Shown here piece after piece: positions 25,570-34,037 of a stretch of 64,000 bases of DNA. The translations under genes and the position numbers were made by a program. Source of the DNA: Solirubrobacter sp963792915 (GTDB lineage: Bacteria > Actinomycetota > Thermoleophilia > Solirubrobacterales > Solirubrobacteraceae); assembly GCA_963792915.1 (NCBI GenBank), contig CAWBYD010000007.1, positions 749,849 through 813,848 on the forward strand. The letters run 5' to 3'. The notes under the pieces were generated by a model. That model ran no database searches. It saw nothing but the letters and a program-made list of their open reading frames with translations, and had not been told where the DNA came from. The stretch's first letter is position 1; each line of letters opens with the position of its first letter.

Positions 25570-27380
25570 GCACTCGCAACGGCACTCCGCGCGCCCACCT
25601 CTCGCGCCGCGACGACCTCGTGCGCCGCTGGCGCGCCACGTCGGGCCGCGGGCGCAAGCTGCGCGGGCTGGTCGAGCTCCTGCGCCCCTACCGCACGCGC
25701 GTCATCCTGATGTTCGTCGCGCTCGTGCTCGGCACGGCGGCCTCGCTCGCCCCGCCGCCGCTGGCCAAGCTCGCGATCGACAACGGCATCATCCCCGGCA
25801 ACCTGACCGCGCTGACCTGGATCGTGGTCGCGTTCCTCGGCACCGCGCTCGTCTACTGGGGCGCGACCTACGCGCAGACCTACCTCGTCGGCTGGGTCGG
25901 CCAGCGCGCGCTGCAGGACCTGCGCATCCAGCTGTTCGCGCACCTGCAGACGCAGTCGGTGAACTTCTACTCGCGCCGCCGCGCGGGCGTCCTGATCTCG
26001 CGGCTCTCCAACGACGTCGAGGCGCTCGACACGCTCGTGTCCGACGGCATCGTGACGCTCTTCGGATCGTCGCTGACGCTGATCGGCACGGCGGTCATCC
26101 TGTTCACGCTCGACGCGCGGCTCGCGCTGCTGACCTACATCATCTTCCCGATCCTCGGCGCCGGCTCGTTCTTCTTCCGCATCATCTCCGCCGACGCCTA
26201 CCGCGCGACGCGCGAGAAGGTCGCCGCGATCACGGCGTACCTGCAGGAGACGCTGTCCGGGATCCGCGTCGTGCGCTCGTTCGCGCAGGAGCCGCGGCAC
26301 CTGGAGCGCTTCGCGGAGCTCAACGAGGAGAACCGCGGCGCGAACATGAAGACCGTCCATCTCAACGCCGTGTACTTCCCGAGCGTCGAGCTGCTGTCCG
26401 GCATCGTGAGCGCCGGGATCCTGCTCTACGGCGGCATCCAGGCCGTCAACGGCGACATCACGATCGGCGTCCTGGTCGCGTTCCTCGCCGCGCTGAACAA
26501 CTTCTTCGACCCGATCCAGCAGCTGTCGCAGCTCTACACGACCTACCAGGCCGGGATGGCCGCGCTGGACAAGATCTTCGACCTGCTCGACGAGGACCCC
26601 GACCTCGTCGACGCGCCCGATGCCGTGGAACTGCCGCGCCTGCGCGGCGAGATCGTGCTCGACGACGTCACGTTCGCCTACGGCGACGGCGAGCCGGCGC
26701 TCTCGGGGGTCACGCTCCACGTGCCCCCGGGCCAGACCGTCGCGCTCGTCGGGACCACGGGCGCGGGCAAGTCGACGCTGGCGAAGCTCGTCGCGCGGTT
26801 CTATGACCCGACCTCGGGCCGCGTGCTGGTCGACGGCCGCGACCTGCGTACCGTCACCGCTCGCTCGCTGCGCTCGCAGATGGGGATCGTGCCCCAGGAG
26901 GCGTTCCTGTTCTCCGGGACGATCCGCGACAACATCGCCTTCGGGCGCCCGGATGCGTCCGACGAGGAGGTGCGCGCGGCGGCTCGCGCCGTCGGCGCCG
27001 ACGAGTTCATCGTGGCCCACGAGCAGGGCTACGACACGCCGGTCGGCGAGCGCGGCGTCCAGCTCTCGGCCGGGCAGCGCCAGCTCGTCGCGTTCGCGCG
27101 CGCGCTCGTCGCCGATCCGCGCATCCTCGTGCTCGACGAGGCGACGTCGAATGTCGACGTCCACACCGAGGGTCGCATCGAGGCGGGCCTGCGGCGCCTG
27201 CTCGCCGGCCGCACGGCGCTCGTCATCGCCCACCGGCTGTCGACGATCGAGCGCGCCGGGCAGATCGTCGTGCTCGAGCACGGCCGGATCGTCGAGCAGG
27301 GCACGCACGAGGAGCTGCTCGCCGTCGGCGGCCACTACTGGCGCCTGCATCAGGACTGGCGCGAGCAGGCCGCAGCGTAG
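25566..27380 (+). CDS. ABC exporter half-transporter, subunit 2 (catalytic Walker B)
   Basis: 604-residue partner of the preceding gene. Six helices, then Walker A GTTGAGKST, Walker B ILVLDEATSNVD with the catalytic Glu, and a signature that reads LSAGQRQL rather than LSGGQ. The altered signature would face the degenerate Walker site of subunit 1, the arrangement known from TM287/288 and BmrCD. Substrate unknown. Confidence 0.93.
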   Translation: MSTRNGTPRAHLSRRDDLVRRWRATSGRGRKLRGLVELLRPYRTRVILMFVALVLGTAASLAPPPLAKLAIDNGIIPGNLTALTWIVVAFLGTALVYWGATYAQTYLVGWVGQRALQDLRIQLFAHLQTQSVNFYSRRRAGVLISRLSNDVEALDTLVSDGIVTLFGSSLTLIGTAVILFTLDARLALLTYIIFPILGAGSFFFRIISADAYRATREKVAAITAYLQETLSGIRVVRSFAQEPRHLERFAELNEENRGANMKTVHLNAVYFPSVELLSGIVSAGILLYGGIQAVNGDITIGVLVAFLAALNNFFDPIQQLSQLYTTYQAGMAALDKIFDLLDEDPDLVDAPDAVELPRLRGEIVLDDVTFAYGDGEPALSGVTLHVPPGQTVALVGTTGAGKSTLAKLVARFYDPTSGRVLVDGRDLRTVTARSLRSQMGIVPQEAFLFSGTIRDNIAFGRPDASDEEVRAAARAVGADEFIVAHEQGYDTPVGERGVQLSAGQRQLVAFARALVADPRILVLDEATSNVDVHTEGRIEAGLRRLLAGRTALVIAHRLSTIERAGQIVVLEHGRIVEQGTHEELLAVGGHYWRLHQDWREQAAA

Positions 27381-27388
27381 AAGCCCGG

Positions 27389-27429
27389 CTGGTCGATTCA
27401 TGCACCGTATGGATGCAAAGATCGACCAG
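27389..27429 (+). terminator. Inverted repeat after the ABC operon
   Basis: CTGGTCGAT (27,389-27,397) and ATCGACCAG (27,421-27,429) form a 9-bp perfect inverted pair with a nested TGCA pair, starting 9 bp after the exporter stop. No T-run follows, so it may be a stabilising hairpin rather than a classical terminator. Confidence 0.5.
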
Positions 27430-27495
27430 GCATACGCCCGTACTGGACGTGCCCGCTCGACAGAGCGCCGACGTGCCAACTCCGGGGCTGGCAAG

Positions 27496-27831
27496 ATGAC
27501 GATCATGCTCCCGCCCGGCTGGTGCGCCTGCGATTCGTCGGCGATCGCCGCGTACCGCTTCGACGCCGAGCGTGAGCTGCTGGCGGTCGCCTACGTCGGC
27601 GGCGACACGGCGTACGAGCGCGTGCGCGAGCGCGCAGCATCGACTGCCGGGCAGGGACTCGAACCCCAACTACCAGAGCCAGAATCTGGCGTGCTGCCAA
27701 TTACACCACCCGGCAACGGGTCGGCGGTGGAGTATACGAGCAGCAATCCCGGACCGGTCGGTCCGTCGGTCCTTCCGCGGAGGTATGCTCAGCGCTACAT
27801 TGGTGGAGGAGGCGCCCGGCCGAACGGGTAG
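27496..27831 (+). pseudogene. KTSC-domain-like fragment running into a tRNA gene
   Basis: The first 45 or so codons read CDSSAIAAYRFDAERELLAV..YVGG..Y, resembling the start of a KTSC domain (S-S-x-I ... Y-D ... L-x-V-x-F-x-x-G-x-x-Y). The frame then continues through the antisense of tRNA-Gln and has no domain end. I read it as a truncated remnant; the match is short. Confidence 0.35.
27644..27715 (-). tRNA. tRNA-Gln (anticodon CTG)
   Basis: 72-nt cloverleaf on the minus strand: acceptor TGCCGGG/CCCGGCA, D-arm GTGT/GCAC with loop AATTGGCA, anticodon stem CCAGA/TCTGG with loop TTCTGGC (anticodon CTG), four-base variable loop, T-arm TGGGG-TTCGAGT-CCCTG, discriminator G. CCA is not encoded. Reads CAG codons. 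Confidence 0.93.
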
Positions 27832-27870
27832 GGGCGCCCGTGCCATTTTCCCCGACCTAGGTTCGCTCGC

Positions 27871-28629
27871 ATGCCAGACGCTGGGAACGGCTCCGTACAG
27901 CTCCTAGAAGCAGATCCCGAGCTCGCCCGGGGTCTCGACCCGCGTCGTGTGCGGGAGGTGAGCCAGCGGCTGTTCGCGCGGGCCATCGACGTGCCGCGTG
28001 GTCCATGGTCGCCCGCGCGGGCGCTCCAGGGTGGCACCAATCCGATCGGGCTGCTGGTGCTCGACGGGCTGCTCGTGCGCGAGGCCATCGTCGGCGACCA
28101 TCCGTGCGCCGAACTGCTCGGCCCGGGTGACCTGCTTCGCGCCTGGGAGGACCGCGACGCCGAGGTCCTGCTGCCACGCACCGTCGAGTGGAGCGCGCTC
28201 AGCGCCGTCCGCCTCGCGGTGATCGACCAGGCGCTGGCCGTGCGCGCCGCGCAGTGGCCCGAGATCTTCGCCTCGCTGGTGGAGCGTGCCGCCCGCCGCG
28301 CCGAACGGTTGGTCGTGATGCAGGCGATCGCCCACCTGACCCGCGTGGACGACCGGCTGCTGGCCCTGCTGTGGTGCCTGGCCGAGCGCTGGGGCCGCGT
28401 GGCGCCCGGCGGAGTGGTCGTGTCGCTGCGGCTGCCGCACCGCACGCTCGCCGGCATGGTCGGCGCGCGCCGCCCCTCCGTGACCACCGCGCTCGGGCAG
28501 CTGATCGCCCGCGGCGAGGTCGAGCGCCGGCCCGACGGCGGCTGGCTCCTGCTGGGCGAGCCGCCCGAGCCGCGCCAGCGGCCGGTCGAGGACCGTCCCT
28601 CGATCGCCTTCGAGCGCCGCACCGCATAG
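27871..28629 (+). CDS. Crp/Fnr-family transcriptional regulator
   Basis: 252-residue protein with an N-terminal cyclic-nucleotide-binding-like beta-barrel (GLLVLDGLLVREAIVG, AELLGPGDLLRAW), a long dimer helix and a C-terminal winged helix with recognition segment RTLAGMVGARRPSVTTALGQL. The effector pocket lacks the usual Crp residues that bind cAMP, so the ligand is unknown. It converges on the TrkA operon, with two hairpins between the stops. Confidence 0.85.
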   Translation: MPDAGNGSVQLLEADPELARGLDPRRVREVSQRLFARAIDVPRGPWSPARALQGGTNPIGLLVLDGLLVREAIVGDHPCAELLGPGDLLRAWEDRDAEVLLPRTVEWSALSAVRLAVIDQALAVRAAQWPEIFASLVERAARRAERLVVMQAIAHLTRVDDRLLALLWCLAERWGRVAPGGVVVSLRLPHRTLAGMVGARRPSVTTALGQLIARGEVERRPDGGWLLLGEPPEPRQRPVEDRPSIAFERRTA

Positions 28630-28645
28630 CCCTTTAACGGCGGAG

Positions 28646-28673
28646 GGCGGCCCGTCCCGAGGGACGGACCGCC
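28646..28673 (+). terminator. Hairpin terminator after the Crp-like gene
   Basis: GGCGG-C-CCGTCC-CGAG-GGACGG-A-CCGCC: an 11-bp stem with one C/A mismatch and a CGAG loop, 17 bp after the stop. No strong T-run. Confidence 0.6.
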
Positions 28674-28735
28674 TGCCGCTCGCGTCGCCTATGCCCACTG
28701 GGCCCAGGGCGGAGGGGTGCCCCTTGTTGCAGGCT

Positions 28736-28753
28736 GGGCGCGGGGGTGCGCCC
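28736..28753. terminator. GGGCGC/GCGCCC hairpin between convergent genes
   Basis: Perfect 6-bp stem GGGCGC / GCGCCC around a GGGGGT loop, between the Crp-like gene and the convergent TrkA operon end. Could end either transcript. Confidence 0.4.
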
Positions 28754-28799
28754 TGGCGACGGCGAGCTGTCGTTAACCCCAATCCTACGGGAACGAGCC

Positions 28800-29480
28800 C
28801 TACTCGCGCCCGTCTTCTCCCACAAATTGTGCGGTGATGTCCTCCTCGATTCCCGGATCGAGCACCACCAGGACCTCATCTCCTGCCTGGACCACCGTAT
28901 CAGCCTTCGGGACGAAGCCCGATCCGCCGCGCAGCACGGAGATCACCAGCGCGCCGTCGGGCAGCCCCATCTGTCCGATCGCCAGGCCCGCGGCGGGCGC
29001 GTGCTCGCTGACCACCAGCTCGATGATCTCCAGCCGCTCCTCGGGCAGGTCGAGCAGGTGGACGAGGCCGTAGCGCGGTACCTCGTGCTCGATCAGGCGC
29101 AGGATCAGGTCGGTGGCGGAGACCGCGGGCTGGATCCCGAGCAGCTTGAAGTGGTCGAGGTTCCGGGGGTTGTTGACGCGCGCGATGATCCGCTCGCAGA
29201 GGTACTTCTCCTTGGCCACCTGGCAGATCAGCAGGTTGTCCTCGTCGTCGCCGGTCACGGCGACCACGAGGTCGGCGCGCTGGATGCCGGCGCGCTCGAG
29301 CACCCACAGCTCGGTGGCGTCGCCGTACTGGACGGCGTGCTCGAGCTCCTGCTCGACGGTCAGGTAACGGCGCCGGTCCTGCTCGAGGCAGGTCACCTCG
29401 TGGCCCTTCTCGAGCAGCTCGCGCGCCAGGTTCCAGCCGACCTTGCCGGCGCCGGCGATGATGACGTAGAGGCCGTCCAT
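28800..29480 (-). CDS. TrkA-type RCK protein (TrkA-N + TrkA-C)
   Basis: 226-residue cytoplasmic regulatory subunit of potassium or other cation transporters. TrkA-N Rossmann domain with IIAGAGKVGWNLA and an acidic residue (CLEQDRRR) for NAD/ATP ribose, then a TrkA-C domain (residues about 135-225). Last gene of a five-gene operon; start overlaps the upstream stop as TGATG. Confidence 0.9.
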   Translation of the reverse strand: MDGLYVIIAGAGKVGWNLARELLEKGHEVTCLEQDRRRYLTVEQELEHAVQYGDATELWVLERAGIQRADLVVAVTGDDEDNLLICQVAKEKYLCERIIARVNNPRNLDHFKLLGIQPAVSATDLILRLIEHEVPRYGLVHLLDLPEERLEIIELVVSEHAPAAGLAIGQMGLPDGALVISVLRGGSGFVPKADTVVQAGDEVLVVLDPGIEEDITAQFVGEDGRE

Positions 29481-29905
29481 CAGCCGTCGCCGAGTGCCGC
29501 CTGCTGCAGCTGCTCGATCGCGATCTGCGTCGGGCAGATCGTTCGGAGCCCCTGCTCGGAATACCAGGCGGCGCGGCGCGGGTCCAGCACGCGGGCGATC
29601 ACGCGATCCACCTCGAAGCGTCGCTGGGCGAGCTGTGCCACGACCAGGTTCGTGTTGTCGCCGTTCGTGGAGGCGATGAAGACGTCTGCCTCCTCCACGC
29701 CGGCCTCGAGCAGCGCGTCGACCTCGAGCGCGGTGCCGATCGTGAAGCGACCGCCCGCCTCCTCCCACGAGCGCCCGAGCTCCACGTCCAGGCGCTCATG
29801 CGACAGCGGGTCCTCGTCGAGGACCGACACGGTATGGCCCTCCTGAAGGGCAGTCGTCGCGAGGGCCGCGCCCACGCGTCCAGCACCGACGACAAGCACG
29901 AACAC
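29480..29905 (-). CDS. TrkA-N domain protein (short RCK)
   Basis: 141-residue Rossmann-only RCK protein: VVGAGRVGAALA motif, VLDEDP for the nucleotide ribose, FIASTNGDNTNLVVAQLA. It lacks TrkA-C. It pairs with the full-length TrkA next door, so together they may form a hetero-oligomeric gating ring. Confidence 0.88.
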   Translation of the reverse strand: MFVLVVGAGRVGAALATTALQEGHTVSVLDEDPLSHERLDVELGRSWEEAGGRFTIGTALEVDALLEAGVEEADVFIASTNGDNTNLVVAQLAQRRFEVDRVIARVLDPRRAAWYSEQGLRTICPTQIAIEQLQQAALGDG

Positions 29906-29915
29906 CGCGAGAACC

Positions 29916-31910
29916 CTAGCGAGCCGCGGCCGTATCGGACACGCCGCCGTTGGGCGCCGCGAGCGGGTGGCCCACCGGCAGCGGGGGCGCGGACGGGCGC
30001 GGGCCCATCGGGTCGAGCTTGCGCGAGGATGGCGGGGCGGTGAGGATCACCCGGCACGGCGCCTTGTTGACGACGTAGCGCGTGGTCTCTCCCACGCTCG
30101 TGTCGTGCAGCCCGGGCTTGCCGCCGAGCCGCAGGCCGCCGCCCACGCGCGTCGGCTCCTCGGCGGCCAGCACCACGGCCTCCACGCCGCGGCGCTTGGC
30201 CTCGCGCACGATCGCCTCGCCCGCGCGGCGCGCGCGCACGACCGCGGTCGCGACCTGGACGCCCGCGTACTCCTCGCCGACCGCCTTGGCGCGCTTGAGC
30301 GCGTCGCGCGCGCGTTTGAGCTCGTCGTCGGGCACGCGCGCGTCCAGCGGCAGCGCCATCGGGACCTCGAAGATCCACAGCGCCTCGATCGTCGCGCCCT
30401 CCTCGTCGTCGTCGTGCTCCTCGGCGGCGAGCCGGCCGGCGGTCTGCATGATGTCGTCGTCGAGCGGGGTGCCGAGGACCGGCACGAGGATCGATCCGAA
30501 CTCCGCCTCGGCGGTCCGGCGCGTCAGCGCCGACTCGGGCACGGTGACGCGCTTGAGCAACGGCTTGCCCTGTGACGTGCGGTAGCCGACGTAGAGGGCC
30601 ACGCCGCCGCCCATCCAGCCCAGACCCACCCAGCGCGCCCCGCCGTGCTCCACGAGCAGCGCGATGAACGCCCCCGCCGACATGATCACGCCGAGGACGG
30701 CCGGGATCGGCAGGTCGGCCCCGCGCACGCGGACGTTGAACGGCATCCGGTAGGGACGGTCGCGGTCGGGCTCCTTGTAGCGCAGGCGCACGACCGAGAG
30801 CGAGACGATCGTGAACGCGACGGTCGCGCCGAAGGCGCAGATCGCGGCCAGGAACTCGAGGTCGGCGGGGATCAGCAGCGCGATCGCGGTGACCGCGCTG
30901 AAGGAGATGATCGCCACGGGCGTGGCGCGCGTGCGGTGCAGCGAGCCGAGGCCGGACGGGATCTGGCGGTTGACCGCGAGCGCGTAGCCGAGCCGCGAGA
31001 CGCCGAGCATGGCGGCCTGCGCGGCGGACACCAGGATCACCACGGCCGAGACCGCGATGACGTAGCGCAACGGCTGGCGCAGCCCGGACTCGAACGCGTC
31101 CGCGACGCCGATCAGCGGCGCCTCGACGTAGGTCTGGCCGGTCTGGGGAAGCACCGAGGACGCCACGAGCGCGATGCCGACGTAGGGCACCATCGCCGCC
31201 ACCAGCCGCACGCCGATCAGCCGTTTGAGCCCCTTGCGGCCGATCGCCACCTGGCCCGCCAGCCCGGACGACGCGTCGATCCCGCTGAAGGCGACGAGCA
31301 CGAGCGGGAACGCGAACACGACGTCCCGCAGCGACGGGGTTCCCGCGACCTTGGCCGGGTGGGTGAGCACGTCGGGGTCGAACAGCAGCGCGAGCCCGAG
31401 TCCGACCACGAGCACCTGCAGGATCAGGTCGCCGACCACGAGCACCGCCGCGCGCTCGAAGCGCCGTGGCCCGACGCCGCGGATCGCGACGAGGGTGCAG
31501 TAGAGCACGACCGCGGTGCCGATCAGGAACTCCGGGACACCGCCGCTGAAGCCGTGCCAGAAGACGCCCAGGTAGTCCGTGGTGGCGAACGCGCAGAGCG
31601 CGACGAGGATCAGGTAGTCGAGGCAGATCGCCCAGCCGGCGATGAAGCTCACGAGCTCGTTGAACGCATAGCGGGCGATCACGGTCGCGCCGCCGCGCTC
31701 CTGGTGCAGCGACGCGCCCTCGACGTAGCACGGCACGATCACCGCCAGCAGGATCGCCCCGAGCACGAAGATCATCCACGTGAAGCCGAGCGCGCGCTCG
31801 GCCACCAGCCCGGTCGAGAAGTAGATCGAGGCGGCGATGAAGCCCTGCACGATCCCGAACAGGGCCGGGCTGCCGAGCTGGCGCCGCAGGGGACTCTCGG
31901 GCGGCTTCAC
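29916..31910 (-). CDS. APC-superfamily permease fused to a universal-stress domain (copy 2)
   Basis: 664-residue protein: about 12 membrane helices of the APC fold (FGIVQGFIAASIYFSTGLVAERALG in TM1) followed from about residue 450 by a UspA-like domain (FGSILVPVLGTPLDDDIMQTAGRLAAEE ... APCRVILTAP) and a Pro-rich tail. GTG start overlapping the 53-aa gene's stop. Often annotated as amino-acid permease; the TrkA neighbours raise the possibility of cation transport. Confidence 0.88.
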   Translation of the reverse strand: MKPPESPLRRQLGSPALFGIVQGFIAASIYFSTGLVAERALGFTWMIFVLGAILLAVIVPCYVEGASLHQERGGATVIARYAFNELVSFIAGWAICLDYLILVALCAFATTDYLGVFWHGFSGGVPEFLIGTAVVLYCTLVAIRGVGPRRFERAAVLVVGDLILQVLVVGLGLALLFDPDVLTHPAKVAGTPSLRDVVFAFPLVLVAFSGIDASSGLAGQVAIGRKGLKRLIGVRLVAAMVPYVGIALVASSVLPQTGQTYVEAPLIGVADAFESGLRQPLRYVIAVSAVVILVSAAQAAMLGVSRLGYALAVNRQIPSGLGSLHRTRATPVAIISFSAVTAIALLIPADLEFLAAICAFGATVAFTIVSLSVVRLRYKEPDRDRPYRMPFNVRVRGADLPIPAVLGVIMSAGAFIALLVEHGGARWVGLGWMGGGVALYVGYRTSQGKPLLKRVTVPESALTRRTAEAEFGSILVPVLGTPLDDDIMQTAGRLAAEEHDDDEEGATIEALWIFEVPMALPLDARVPDDELKRARDALKRAKAVGEEYAGVQVATAVVRARRAGEAIVREAKRRGVEAVVLAAEEPTRVGGGLRLGGKPGLHDTSVGETTRYVVNKAPCRVILTAPPSSRKLDPMGPRPSAPPLPVGHPLAAPNGGVSDTAAAR

Positions 31911-32068
31911 CGGTGACGCTCCACGTACAGCCGGCCCGCGCCGGCGATCACGAACAGCACGCCGAGCAGGAGCCCGACCGCGACGCCCTCGATGCCCGCC
32001 GCGAGCGTGCGCACGATCAGGGCGACGCCGACGACGACCATCAGCGCGGGCAGGACGAGCCCCCTCAT
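31907..32068 (-). CDS. Small two-helix membrane protein (53 aa)
   Basis: 53-residue protein with two hydrophobic segments (LVLPALMVVVGVALIVRTLAAG; VAVGLLLGVLFVIAGAGRLYV) and a basic end. Its ATG overlaps the stop of the upstream permease (ATGA) and its stop overlaps the next permease's GTG, so it is locked into the operon. No family recognised. Possible transporter accessory subunit, by position only. Confidence 0.68.
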   Translation of the reverse strand: MRGLVLPALMVVVGVALIVRTLAAGIEGVAVGLLLGVLFVIAGAGRLYVERHR

Positions 32069-33984
32069 ACCGCGGCCTGGGTGAGCGCGCGCCGGCGGCG
32101 CTGGGGCCGCGCCTCGGGCGTCGATTCGATGATCACGCGGCACGGCCGCTCGGCCAGGACGGTCTCAAGCGTCTTGCCGAAGATCGAGCCGCCGTTGATG
32201 CGGCGCGGCAGCGGCATCACGATCGCGGCCGCGCGCATGTCGGTCGCCTCCTCGATGATGCGCCTGCCCGCCTGGCCGGGGCGTACGCGCTCGACGTGGC
32301 CGGACACGCGCGCGCCGGCCTGGACGCGCGCCTGCTCGATCAGCGACTCGGCGTTGGCCAGCGCCTCCGGCATCGGCGCGTCGATCGAGAGCGCACTCGG
32401 CACGGTCACCATCGCGAGCACGTGGATCCCGCGCCGCCGCCGTGCCGCGAGCTTGGCCGCGGTGGCCACCACGCTCTCGTTGTAGGTGTCCCCGAGCGGG
32501 ACGAGCACCGAGTCGTACTCGGCCTCGTGGTCGACGACCGGCTGCGGGATCGCGACCTTGTGCGTCGAGGAGAGATCGAGCCCCTGGGCGCGGCGGAAGA
32601 GCATGTAGATGATCACGCCGAGCGTCAGCCAGCCGACTCCGGTGATGGCCACGGCCGGGTGCAGTACGACCGTGACGATGAACGCCGCGCCGGTGCCGAT
32701 GCCGCCGAGGATCGCGAACACCGGCACGTCCCAACCCGACACGTGCACGTTCCCGAACGGCTTGTACGGTCGTTGCAGGTCGCGCTGGTTGTAGCGCAGG
32801 CGGATCACCGCCGAGTGGGCGATCGTGAACGACAGCATCGCGCCGAACGCGTACAGGTTGCCGAGGAACTCGGCCTGGCCGGGCAGCGTGATCAGGATCG
32901 CGACGACGCCGAACATGAGGATGCCGATCCAGGGCGTGCGGAACTTGGGATGCAGGCGCCGCAGCTGGTCGGGCAACTGGCGGTGGATGCCCATCGAGTA
33001 GACGAGCCGCGAGACCCCGATCAGGCCCGCGTTGGTGGCGAGGAAGAGGATCGTGGCGGCGAGGATGCCGACGTAGATCTCGGCCGGACGCTGCATCACG
33101 CCGAGGTTGAGGTGCGCGACGAGGCCCGCGATCGGGTCGCCCGCGTAGCCGCCCTTGTCCTCGGGCAGGCCGAGCAGGGTCTGGTAGCTGCCGTCGGGCG
33201 CCTTCGTGACCGGGAGCGCGACCAGCGCCACGGCCGGCAGCGTGAAGTAGATGGCGAAGACCGCGATCGCGACGCGCTTGATCGCCGCGGGGATCGTCTT
33301 GATCTCGTCCTTGGCCTCCTCGGCCATGTTCGAGATCGTCTCGATCCCGGTGTAGGCGATCATGCCGATCGGGATCGCGAGGATGAAGTCCTTCCACGTC
33401 GGCGCGACGCCGAGATGGACGTTCGCGACCAGCTGGTGCGGGTTGGCGCCCAGCACCAGCACCGCGCCGACGATCACCAGCAGGACCTGGGTGAGGAAGT
33501 CCACGACGGCCAGCGCGATGTTCAAGCCCGCGGACTCCTTCGCGCCGACGACGTTGATCACCGCCAGGATCGCGATGATGATCGCGCCGGCCACGATGTC
33601 CCCCGGTGAGTGGCGCAGCTCCTGCCAGAAGACGCTGCCGAGGTAGTGCGGGACGAAGAACGCCGAGATCGCGACGGTCACGACGTAGTTGAGCATCTGG
33701 CCCCAGGCGGCGAAGAAGCTCCAGAACTCGTTGAAGGCGCGCCGCGCGAAGCTCGACGAGCCGCCGGCCTCGGGGTACATGGCGGTCGCCTCGGCGTAGG
33801 TGGCCGCAGTGCAGAGGAAGAAGAACCCGGTGATGACGAAGACGATCGGGGTCAGCCCGAGCGCGAACGAGGCGACGAGACCGAGCGCGTAATAGATCGA
33901 CGAGCCCACGTTTCCGTAGGCGGTCGAGAAGAGGGCGTTGACCCCCAGGACCCGCTCCAGTCCTTCCAGCCGGCGTCTTGCCAT
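32065..33984 (-). CDS. APC-superfamily permease fused to a universal-stress domain (copy 1)
   Basis: 639-residue first gene of the operon. TM1 reads LFSTAYGNVGSSIYYALGLVASFALG, a typical APC substrate-binding helix break; TM6 region AYTGIETISNMAEEAKD. From about residue 490 comes a UspA-like domain (YDSVLVPLGDTYNESVVATAAKLAARR ... ERPCRVIIESTPE). Transported solute unknown (amino acid, polyamine or K+). Confidence 0.9.
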   Translation of the reverse strand: MARRRLEGLERVLGVNALFSTAYGNVGSSIYYALGLVASFALGLTPIVFVITGFFFLCTAATYAEATAMYPEAGGSSSFARRAFNEFWSFFAAWGQMLNYVVTVAISAFFVPHYLGSVFWQELRHSPGDIVAGAIIIAILAVINVVGAKESAGLNIALAVVDFLTQVLLVIVGAVLVLGANPHQLVANVHLGVAPTWKDFILAIPIGMIAYTGIETISNMAEEAKDEIKTIPAAIKRVAIAVFAIYFTLPAVALVALPVTKAPDGSYQTLLGLPEDKGGYAGDPIAGLVAHLNLGVMQRPAEIYVGILAATILFLATNAGLIGVSRLVYSMGIHRQLPDQLRRLHPKFRTPWIGILMFGVVAILITLPGQAEFLGNLYAFGAMLSFTIAHSAVIRLRYNQRDLQRPYKPFGNVHVSGWDVPVFAILGGIGTGAAFIVTVVLHPAVAITGVGWLTLGVIIYMLFRRAQGLDLSSTHKVAIPQPVVDHEAEYDSVLVPLGDTYNESVVATAAKLAARRRRGIHVLAMVTVPSALSIDAPMPEALANAESLIEQARVQAGARVSGHVERVRPGQAGRRIIEEATDMRAAAIVMPLPRRINGGSIFGKTLETVLAERPCRVIIESTPEARPQRRRRALTQAAV

Positions 33985-34037
33985 GTTGTGCTGGCGATTC
34001 TAGGGAGGGCGCCGCCGCGCGGTGTGGCGCTGCGCCG

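Noticed and set aside
29599..31779. Long minus-strand frame covering the second permease
   Set aside because: Frame offset from the permease; Arg/Ala-rich shadow without hydrophobic segments.
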